Shown piece after piece: positions 1 through 5,028 of a stretch of 6,832 nt of DNA (the stretch's first letter is position 1; every line of letters starts with the position of its first letter). A program made the translations under genes and the position numbers. Source of the stretch: CAMAUF01 sp046152925 (GTDB taxonomy: Bacteria > Chloroflexota > Dehalococcoidia > Tepidiformales > Tepidiformaceae); contig JBJXFX010000151.1 of the NCBI GenBank assembly GCA_046152925.1, positions 1 through 6,832 on the forward strand. The letters run 5' to 3'. The notes beneath the pieces are model-generated. The model did not search any database, was not told the origin of the DNA, and saw nothing but the letters and a program-made list of their open reading frames with translations.

Positions 1-124
<124 letters not shown>

Positions 125-142
125 CACACTGTTATCGGACAG

Positions 143-168
143 GAAGGGCGGCCAGCCGGCCGCCCTTC
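143..168 (+). terminator. Hairpin downstream of tuf, probable terminator or attenuator
   Basis: A perfect 11-bp stem (GAAGGGCGGCC / GGCCGCCCTTC) with a 4-base AGCC loop lies 18 bases after the tuf stop. The run that follows is only moderately pyrimidine-rich (ACATCTTCAC) with no proper U tract, so it may be a weak or partial terminator that lets some tuf transcription continue into rpmG-secE-nusG. About 78 bases separate it from the rpmG start, enough room for a separate promoter, but I see no convincing -35/-10 pair there. Confidence 0.62.
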
Positions 169-246
169 ACATCTTCACAAACGAGCTGACGCCAAGATCG
201 CCATCCGGGCCACGGGTGGCTACACTGGCGAAGCGAGGGAGACATC

Positions 247-414
247 ATGGCCAAGCCAAAGGGCGACCGGATCATCATCCAAATGCAGAGCACCGAAGGC
301 CCAGTGTTCCGCTATACCACCGAGAAGAACCGCCGGAACGACCAGGGCCGCATCGAACTGAAGAAGTACCACCCACTGCTTCGCCGCCACGTCGTCTTCC
401 GGGAGACACGGTAA
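247..414 (+). CDS. rpmG: Large-subunit ribosomal protein bL33, cysteine-free form
   Basis: The product is 55 residues, the usual bL33 length. It is a small protein of the 50S subunit that sits near the E site. The C-terminal half is characteristic: a YTTEKNRR stretch, then ELKKYHPLLRRHVVFRETR, matching the conserved LKKYDP..RRHV.F.E end of the family. There is no cysteine anywhere, so this is the zinc-independent (C-minus) type rather than the type with two CxxC pairs. The ATG at 247 is set by a GAGGGAG Shine-Dalgarno sequence at 235-241, five bases upstream. The stop is only four bases before the secE start, so the two genes are almost certainly co-transcribed and probably translationally coupled. 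Confidence 0.93.
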   Translation: MAKPKGDRIIIQMQSTEGPVFRYTTEKNRRNDQGRIELKKYHPLLRRHVVFRETR

Positions 415-418
415 CCGC

Positions 419-778
419 ATGCCACGGACGGACCGCCGCCGCATGGAGGGCTCTTCCTCCGCCTCCACCAGCGAGGCGTCGCGGAGCGTCCGCGCCAACC
501 TGCCTCGCCCGAGCGCCCCGGCGCCCCGCGCCGAGGGCCAGCTAGCCGGGCCCACCCGGGCAACCGCCCCGCGCAAGAGCCCGTTTGGCTTCTTCAAGAA
601 GCTGACGCCGAGGTTCGCGGCCGACATCATCGCCGAACTCCGCAAAGTCACCTGGCCCACCTTCCAGGAGACGCGCTACCTGACCATCGTCGTCGCGGCC
701 GTTTCGGTCGCTGTCGGCATCATCCTGGGACTCCTGGACTTGTTCTTCGGCTGGGCCGTCGAACAGCTCTTCTTCTAA
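419..778 (+). CDS. secE: Preprotein translocase subunit SecE with a long N-terminal extension
   Basis: SecE is the small membrane subunit that clamps the SecY channel of the general secretion translocase. The 119-residue product has the family core in its last 60 residues: an amphipathic helix with the hallmark ELRKVTWPTFQET at about 73-85, then one transmembrane segment at about 87-109 rich in V, A, I and L. This single-span form is typical outside the enterobacteria. The first 55 residues are a Ser/Ala/Pro/Arg-rich, probably disordered extension with no match I recognise; single-span SecE proteins are usually about 60-80 residues long. The start at 419 lies four bases after rpmG. A GGGAG at 401-405 is rather distant, so coupling to rpmG is likely. 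The ATG at 443 (Met9) is an alternative, but no Shine-Dalgarno sequence precedes it. nusG follows after five bases. Confidence 0.92.
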   Translation: MPRTDRRRMEGSSSASTSEASRSVRANLPRPSAPAPRAEGQLAGPTRATAPRKSPFGFFKKLTPRFAADIIAELRKVTWPTFQETRYLTIVVAAVSVAVGIILGLLDLFFGWAVEQLFF

Positions 779-783
779 CAACT

Positions 784-1464
784 ATGAGCACTGAGCCGAA
801 GCCAATCACCGCCCTCTCCGGGATCTCGCCAGCGGCGCCGAAGAAGCCCTCGCGCCGGCGCTACAAGGACGAAGATTTCGCCGAGCAGGAACAGCTGACC
901 GACGACGAGATCAAGTCGGCCGGCCGTAGCTGGTACTTCGTCCACACCTATTCCGGCCACGAAAACAAGGTCCGACACGCGATCAAAGCGACCGTCGACC
1001 AGATGGACGCAAAGGACAAGATCTTCCACGTCGTCGTCCCCACCGAGGACGAGATCGAGATCCGCGAAGGCCAACGCCGGACGGTGAAGCGAAAGCTCTA
1101 CCCCGGCTACGTCTTGGTGCAGACCATCACGCTCAAAGAAGGCGATTCGCCCTCCGACCAAGCCTGGCACCTGATCCGGAACACCACCGGTGTGACCGGC
1201 TTCGTCTCGAGCGGGACGCGGCCAGTGCCGCTTTCGCAGGACGAAGTGAACCACATCCTCCGCGCGATGCGCCTCGAACAGCCCCGCATCCGTGTCGCCT
1301 TCATCACGGGCCAGAGTGTGCGCATCGTCACCGGCCCCTTCGAAGACTTCGTCGGCACCGTCGATGAAATCGACACGGAAAAGGGCAAGGTCAAGGTCCT
1401 CGTCAACATGTTCGGCCGCGAAACGCCCGTGCAGCTCGACTTCCTCGAGGTCGAGAAGCTCTAG
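784..1464 (+). CDS. nusG: Transcription termination/antitermination factor NusG
   Basis: NusG binds RNA polymerase through its NGN domain and Rho or ribosomal protein S10 through its KOW domain, so it links transcription to termination and translation. In the 226 residues, the NGN domain covers about 48-158, starting with the typical SWYFVHTYSGHENKV and containing KRKLYPGYVLVQ (103-114) and RNTTGVTGFV (132-141). A short linker leads to the KOW domain at about 172-226, with GQSVRIVTGPFEDFVG and a final VNMFGRETPVQLDFLEVE. Residues 1-47 form a charged extension absent from the shorter, about 180-residue NusG proteins; it is mixed acidic and basic and probably disordered. The ATG at 784 has no clear Shine-Dalgarno sequence and lies five bases after the secE stop, so coupling is likely. 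The next plus-strand feature is a strong terminator; rplK, which often follows nusG, is not here. Confidence 0.96.
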   Translation: MSTEPKPITALSGISPAAPKKPSRRRYKDEDFAEQEQLTDDEIKSAGRSWYFVHTYSGHENKVRHAIKATVDQMDAKDKIFHVVVPTEDEIEIREGQRRTVKRKLYPGYVLVQTITLKEGDSPSDQAWHLIRNTTGVTGFVSSGTRPVPLSQDEVNHILRAMRLEQPRIRVAFITGQSVRIVTGPFEDFVGTVDEIDTEKGKVKVLVNMFGRETPVQLDFLEVEKL

Positions 1465-1567
1465 AGCACGCGCGAACGCCAAATCCGAGCCCGGGGCGGC
1501 CGAGCGACGGGGCCGTGATAGAGGCAGCGTCGGGCGTGTGAGACGACCAGTGACCGTCTATCCAACG

Positions 1568-1600
1568 GAAGAAGGGCCCTCACTTGGAGGGCCCTTCTTC
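1568..1600. terminator. Bidirectional terminator between convergent nusG and IPT-repeat genes
   Basis: A perfect 14-bp stem, GAAGAAGGGCCCTC / GAGGGCCCTTCTTC, closes a 5-base loop (ACTTG). It lies 103 bases after the nusG stop and 27 bases after the stop of the converging IPT-repeat gene. On both strands the descending arm ends in CCCTTCTTC, giving a short pyrimidine-rich tail, so one element can end both transcripts. Neither strand has a long uninterrupted U tract. The bases from 1465 to 1567 hold no gene or RNA that I recognise. Confidence 0.85.
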
Positions 1601-1627
1601 GTTCGCGTGCCAAACGGTGAGAGCGGG

Positions 1628-3559
1628 CTACGGCCCCGTCAGCACCGTCCAGTTCACTCCAGCTGGCCCGCGGACCGCCACCCAATAGGCGGCCCCCCGC
1701 GTGAGCGTCGTAAAGTCGTTCACGCCCGGCACGTTGGCCGACCCGACGAAGTAGCCGAGCCAGCGCTGTTGACCGCCGTCCCAGCGGAAGAGGACGAGCA
1801 CATGCTGCGTGACATCGTTCGCCGCCGGGTTGACCGGTGCGTAGCGGCCGGCGAGCGCATCCGCGACCGGCATGCCATCTCGCCCTGCCCAGACGATGAG
1901 CGACCAGCGGAAGCTAAGTGAATACGTGGCGGTCGCTAAGGCCGTGTAGGTGAAGTCGTCGGCGGACGTCCCCTCGCTCCGGCCCGAGGGCGTCCGGACC
2001 CGCAAGTGGACGAGTCCTGGCTCGCGAGCGGGGCTGACAACCGTAATCTTCGTGTCCGTCACCGTCGCCGGGACGACGCTGGTGTTGCCAAAGTCGACGG
2101 CGAAGGCGCCCGTGAAGCCGAAGCCGCTGATCGTGATCAGCGTGCCGCCGGTCTCGGGGCCGGAGCGCGGGCTCACGTCGGTCACGGTGGGCACTGCGAT
2201 GTAGGTGAAGTTGTCGTCGGCCGTGTCCGCGCTCACCCCCGCGGGTGTCGTCACCTTGAGGTGGACGACGCCCGGCGGGTTCGGCGGCGAAACGACCAGG
2301 ATCGACGCGTCAGTCACAGATGTCGGCGCAACGGCCAGGTCGCCGAACGAAATGGTGGTCGCACCGGCAAAGCCGCGCCCGCTAATCGTGATCAGCGTGC
2401 CGCCTGCCGTCGATCCAGTCCGAGGGCTGACGCCCGAGACCACCGGCGCGTCTTCGTACGTGAAGTTGTCCGCCGCGGTCGAGGCGCTCGTCCCGCTCGG
2501 GCCTGTCACCCGGAGGTGGACCAAGCCGGCCGCATGCGGCGGGCTGGTCACGAGGATTCGCGAATCGCTCACCGAGTTGGGCACGACGGACGTGCCGCCG
2601 AAGTCGACTGACCAGGCGCCCGTAAAGCCGTGGCCCGAAATGGTCACCACCGTACCGCCTGCCGTCGACCCCGACTGCGGGGTGATCCCCAGCACCACCG
2701 GCGTCGACACATACGTGAAATCATCATTGACCGTCGCTGGACTCGTCCCGTACGGCGTCGTGACCCGCAAGTGGACAACGCCAGCGGGATGCGGAGGAGC
2801 GATCACGGTAAGCGCGGTCGGGCTCGTCTCCGTCGGGACGGCCGTCCGGTCGCCAAACGCGACCGAGGTCGCTCCCGTCAGGTTCGTCCCCTCGATAGTG
2901 ACGGTGGCGCCGCCACCGGTGGACCCCGTCCTCGGTGAGATGCTCGTCACGGTCGGTCGGCCAATGTAGGTGTAATCGTCGCCCGGGACCTCAAGGCTCG
3001 TCCCCAACGCCGCAGTCACGCGGACGTGGACACGGCCAGCAGCATGCGCCGGCGCCCGCACCCGAACCTCCGTCGCAGACGACGACACGACCTCCGCCGG
3101 CGCCCCGTCGAACCGGACGTTGACCAGCCCGCCAAATCCTGCGCCGGTGATCGTGACGATCTCCCCGCCCTCGGTAGAACCGCTCACAGGTGAGATAAAA
3201 TCGACCGTGGGCGCCGCAACGTAATTGAAGTGCGCAGCCACGGGTGTACCGCTGTCGTCGGCGCCTTCGACCACGACGACATGCACCTGGCCCGCCGATG
3301 CACGAGGCGGGGCGACGGCGACGATGGTCGTGTTGCTCCGGACTTCGAACGAACTCGCCGCCACGGCCCCAAATCGGACCGCCGTCGTGCCGTTGAAGCC
3401 CGACCCACGCACGGTGACGACCGTGCCTCCGGCGGTCGATCCAGTGCTCGGCGAAACGCCGGTCACGGTCGAGGCGGCCGCCTCTACGGTTGAAGTCATG
3501 ATGAGCAGCAGGAGCAACACCCCTGCCAGACCCGCGAAGGTCGCTCTTGGACGTGCCAT
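1628..3559 (-). CDS. Secreted protein with six tandem IPT/TIG domains and a Trp-rich C-terminal module
   Basis: The product is 643 residues. Residues 1-28 form a signal peptide: Arg3/Arg5, a hydrophobic core VLLLLLIM, and a cleavage region around VEAAAS. Six IPT/TIG immunoglobulin-like domains follow at about 31-114, 116-199, 201-283, 286-368, 371-453 and 456-538. Each opens with a form of SPxSGSTAGGTxVTIxGxGF and ends near DDFTY. Such domains are usually beta-sandwich spacers or binding modules of extracellular proteins. The last 100 residues (543-643) are different: six Trp (552, 557, 593, 600, 626, 637) and phrases such as FRWDGGQQRW and AAYWVAV. I believe similar modules recur at the C-termini of exported Chloroflexota proteins, but I cannot name the family. 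The ATG at 3559 is chosen because GGAGG (3565-3569) sits five bases upstream and the signal peptide starts there; the frame stays open upstream to 3625. No enzyme domain or sortase motif is visible, so the ligand and role are unknown. Confidence 0.88.
   Translation of the reverse strand: MARPRATFAGLAGVLLLLLIMTSTVEAAASTVTGVSPSTGSTAGGTVVTVRGSGFNGTTAVRFGAVAASSFEVRSNTTIVAVAPPRASAGQVHVVVVEGADDSGTPVAAHFNYVAAPTVDFISPVSGSTEGGEIVTITGAGFGGLVNVRFDGAPAEVVSSSATEVRVRAPAHAAGRVHVRVTAALGTSLEVPGDDYTYIGRPTVTSISPRTGSTGGGATVTIEGTNLTGATSVAFGDRTAVPTETSPTALTVIAPPHPAGVVHLRVTTPYGTSPATVNDDFTYVSTPVVLGITPQSGSTAGGTVVTISGHGFTGAWSVDFGGTSVVPNSVSDSRILVTSPPHAAGLVHLRVTGPSGTSASTAADNFTYEDAPVVSGVSPRTGSTAGGTLITISGRGFAGATTISFGDLAVAPTSVTDASILVVSPPNPPGVVHLKVTTPAGVSADTADDNFTYIAVPTVTDVSPRSGPETGGTLITISGFGFTGAFAVDFGNTSVVPATVTDTKITVVSPAREPGLVHLRVRTPSGRSEGTSADDFTYTALATATYSLSFRWSLIVWAGRDGMPVADALAGRYAPVNPAANDVTQHVLVLFRWDGGQQRWLGYFVGSANVPGVNDFTTLTRGAAYWVAVRGPAGVNWTVLTGP
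1946..3469 (-). repeat. Six tandem IPT/TIG coding repeats of about 255 bp
   Basis: Six in-frame units of about 83-85 codons make up most of the IPT-repeat gene. Repeat similarity is visible in the DNA too, for example recurring forms of GTGCCGCCTGCCGTCGATCC on the plus strand. Units 3 and 5 share GAT, FGD, GVVHL and VTTP. Units 4 and 6 share GFTGA, VDFG.TSVVP, GLVHLRV and PSG. This alternating pattern suggests that a two-domain block was duplicated. Units 1 and 2 are more divergent. Confidence 0.85.
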
Positions 3560-3658
3560 CTTCGCCTCCATCTCAATTGAGCTGGTTCGAACATGACACG
3601 GCTGGCCACGGATCGACAGGGCCACCCGGCCCTCGGATCGAAGGCGAAGAGATCCCGT

Positions 3659-4054
3659 CTACCCCGCGGCCGCCACCGCTTCGCCCTCAACCACCGTTTC
3701 GCCGTTCTGGTTCACCGTGACCACCTTGATCGTCGCCAGGCCGCCCTCGACCGCGACCACTTCGCCCTTCGCGGTCAAGCTATCGCCCGGCCAGACCTGC
3801 TTCGAAAAGCGCACGCCGTACCTCTTCAGCGCCAGCGGCCCCAGCCAGTCCGTCAGCATCTTGCCCGTCAGGCCCATCGAGAGCATCCCGTGGGCGAAAA
3901 CCGATGGGTAGCCCGCGAGGTTCTGGGCGATGCCGTCGTCGTGATGGAGCGGGTTGAAGTCCCCGCTCGCCCCCGCGTACTTCACGACGTGCGAGCGATT
4001 CACGTTCTCAATCACGACCTGTTCGTTCGTGTCCCCAACCTTCAGTGCAACCAT
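3659..4054 (-). CDS. MaoC-like hot-dog dehydratase/hydratase, catalytic subunit
   Basis: The 131-residue protein is a single hot-dog domain of the MaoC / (R)-specific enoyl-CoA hydratase family, which adds water to or removes it from acyl thioesters (CoA or ACP) in the cytoplasm. The hydratase motif is at 28-40: GASGDFNPLHHDD, with the expected catalytic pair Asp32 and His37 (D-x4-H). PSVFAHGMLSMGLTGKML at about 50-67 matches the helix that packs over the active site, and VRFSKQVWPGDSLTAKGEV at about 81-99 matches the conserved strand region. The length equals a one-domain, HadB-like subunit. The ATG at 4054 is set by AGGAGG at 4060-4065, five bases upstream and overlapping the previous gene's end; only 11 bases separate the two genes. 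The neighbour encodes the FAS1-like partner, so a heterodimer is likely. The substrate cannot be read from the sequence; fatty-acid, mycolate-like or acyl-CoA degradation roles are all possible. Confidence 0.9.
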   Translation of the reverse strand: MVALKVGDTNEQVVIENVNRSHVVKYAGASGDFNPLHHDDGIAQNLAGYPSVFAHGMLSMGLTGKMLTDWLGPLALKRYGVRFSKQVWPGDSLTAKGEVVAVEGGLATIKVVTVNQNGETVVEGEAVAAAG

Positions 4055-4065
4055 CCCAGCCTCCT

Positions 4066-4548
4066 CTACTGCTCGACCGCTTTTTCGGTCTGCACGCCGA
4101 CGGAACGGGCGGTGACGCAGAGGACGCCGTCCTGGTTCCGGTATTCGGTGATCGATTCAGAGAAGAGGAGTTTGCCGCCTCGGCGGCCCTGCTTCTCCCA
4201 GCGCTCGCCCGGCCGGCTCGTCACGGTCAGGGTGTCGCCCTCGCGCACGGGATGGTGGTACTCGTAGTGCTGCTCGGCGTGGAGCCCCCGGCCAAGCCCG
4301 CCGCCACCGCCGCCACCACCGGACGCGCGCGCTGGCGCATCGGCGCTTCGTGGCCGCGTCAGGTCGAGGCCATAATTGGGCTCCCAGTGCGCGCTGCATT
4401 GGACGAAGGTCGGCGGTACGGTCATGCCGCCGATCGCCTGCGTCGCAGGATGACTCGGGTCCGAGTACTCGGGGCGGATGTCCCGCAACGACCGCGCGAA
4501 CAGCATGATCTGCGTCCGGTCGACGGGGAATTCGTAGGGGTCGGCCAT
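4066..4548 (-). CDS. FAS1-like dehydratase subunit (MaoC N-terminal-type hot dog)
   Basis: The 160-residue protein matches the FAS1-like dehydratase (MaoC_dehydrat_N) family, the non-catalytic or accessory half of two-subunit hydroxyacyl-thioester dehydratases such as mycobacterial HadA. Visible family features are FARSLRDIRPEYSD (17-30), MTVPPTFVQ (42-50), and HAEQHYEYHHPVREGDTLTV (90-109) leading into the C-terminal sheet. The D-x4-H pair of the catalytic subunit is absent: in the equivalent place Asp23 and Tyr28 flank RPEY. A run of eight glycines (77-84) sits in the loop before the HAEQ segment; the family usually has a shorter loop there. The ATG at 4548 is chosen over an in-frame start at 4596 because AGGAGG (4558-4563) precedes it by nine bases and the homologous region starts there. 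A perfect inverted repeat touches this start codon. The catalytic partner follows after 11 bases. Confidence 0.87.
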   Translation of the reverse strand: MADPYEFPVDRTQIMLFARSLRDIRPEYSDPSHPATQAIGGMTVPPTFVQCSAHWEPNYGLDLTRPRSADAPARASGGGGGGGGLGRGLHAEQHYEYHHPVREGDTLTVTSRPGERWEKQGRRGGKLLFSESITEYRNQDGVLCVTARSVGVQTEKAVEQ

Positions 4549-4586
4549 ACGATGGCGCCTCCTGGTCAGTGTGGAAGCGCCATCGT
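4549..4586 (-). promoter_or_regulatory. Inverted repeat abutting the FAS1-like dehydratase start codon
   Basis: The arms 4549-4558 and 4577-4586 are perfectly complementary over 10 bp (ACGATGGCGC / GCGCCATCGT) with an 18-base loop. In the minus-strand mRNA the hairpin ends immediately before the AUG at 4548. The Shine-Dalgarno AGGAGG (4558-4563) lies in the loop except for its last base, which is in the stem. A five-codon reading frame (ATG GCG CTT CCA CAC TGA, 4566-4583) begins inside the first arm. The position suggests translational control or a protein-binding operator; neither is shown by the sequence alone. Confidence 0.5.
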
Positions 4587-4617
4587 CGGTCACCAAGCCC
4601 CTCGCGGCAAACGCGGA

Positions 4618-4935
4618 CTACCGGCCGGCCAACGTGTGCGACTCGGTGCCTTCGCGCGCGCCGAACCACACCTCGAAGGCCACGCGGTCAGCGAGGTCGG
4701 ACATCGCGTACCCAAGGCGCGCACCATCGCTGGACCGCTCACCGCCGTACACGCGCTGAGCGTCGTCGACCTCGCGCACGAGCACGACGGTGTTTGAATC
4801 GGGCCAGAAATAGCGTGCACTCATCGTCCCTTCGCGGGAACGCTGAAATCGGCAAAATTCCAACGCCGTGTTTCCAAGGGCGACGCGATCAGCACCTGGA
4901 CGCAGTGACCACCGGCTGTAGACGATTGCAGACAT
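4618..4935 (-). CDS. Conserved-looking small protein of unknown function, 105 residues
   Basis: I do not recognise this family. Coding is supported by a strong Shine-Dalgarno sequence, AGGAGGT at 4942-4948, six bases before the ATG at 4935. A GTG at 4938 directly before it is too close to that Shine-Dalgarno sequence to be preferred. The protein is soluble, with no signal peptide or membrane segment. It begins with a strand-like MSAIVYSRWSL, then a helix-like ALGNTALEFCRFQRSREG (20-37), then strands at about 38-54 (SARYFWPDSNTVVLVREV), and ends with a helix-rich LADRVAFEVWFGAREG (81-96). This strand-helix-strand-strand order could be a small ferredoxin-like or dimeric alpha/beta-barrel fold, but that is only an impression. 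It is followed after 69 bases by the two dehydratase genes on the same strand and is probably their first operon member. A CRP-type site lies just upstream. Confidence 0.7.
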   Translation of the reverse strand: MSAIVYSRWSLRPGADRVALGNTALEFCRFQRSREGTMSARYFWPDSNTVVLVREVDDAQRVYGGERSSDGARLGYAMSDLADRVAFEVWFGAREGTESHTLAGR

Positions 4936-4963
4936 CACAGGACCTCCTTCAGTTCTCGGCGAT

Positions 4964-5006
4964 ACTCTACCTCGTGCCCTGAAGCGTGTCTGTGAAGTGG
5001 TTCACA
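4964..5006 (-). promoter_or_regulatory. CRP/FNR-family operator and putative class II promoter
   Basis: Bases 4991-5006 read TGTGAAGTGGTTCACA, an exact TGTGA-N6-TCACA palindrome, the consensus of CRP-family activators. On the minus strand a -10-like TAGAGT (4969 to 4964, four of six matches to TATAAT) predicts a start near 4957. The operator centre at 4998.5 then falls at -41.5, the exact placement of class II CRP-activated promoters, where the site replaces the -35 box. The resulting leader of about 22 bases carries the AGGAGGT of the 105-residue gene. The region lies between the amidohydrolase stop and that gene. Confidence 0.55.
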
Positions 5007-5028
5007 TTACTGGTGTTAAGTCGGTCGG

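Noticed and set aside
181..246. Possible tRNA or promoter between tuf and rpmG
   Set aside because: No cloverleaf or anticodon arm can be folded, and TACACT at 221-226 has no -35 partner at the right spacing.
775..1482. Long open frame antisense to nusG (235 codons)
   Set aside because: It mirrors the clearly coding NusG frame, is Asp/Glu/Val-rich with no recognisable domain, and results from high-GC third positions.
2205..2969. Open frame of 254 codons on the plus strand opposite the IPT repeats
   Set aside because: Its product repeats every 85 residues only because the IPT-coding DNA repeats; it has no signal peptide, Shine-Dalgarno sequence or domain of its own.
3572..3592. Palindromes CTCAATTGAG and GTTCGAAC upstream of the IPT-repeat gene
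   Set aside because: They are short and do not match a known operator consensus well enough, including LexA-type boxes; chance occurrence is plausible.
3618..3633. Hairpin AGGGCC-ACCC-GGCCCT downstream of the MaoC-like gene
   Set aside because: Only six base pairs with no U tract, so it is too weak to call a terminator, although it lies where one would be expected.
3593..4267. Plus-strand open frames opposite the MaoC-like and FAS1-like genes
   Set aside because: They are Arg/His/Pro-rich shadow frames, whereas the minus strand has family motifs, Shine-Dalgarno sequences and tight gene spacing.
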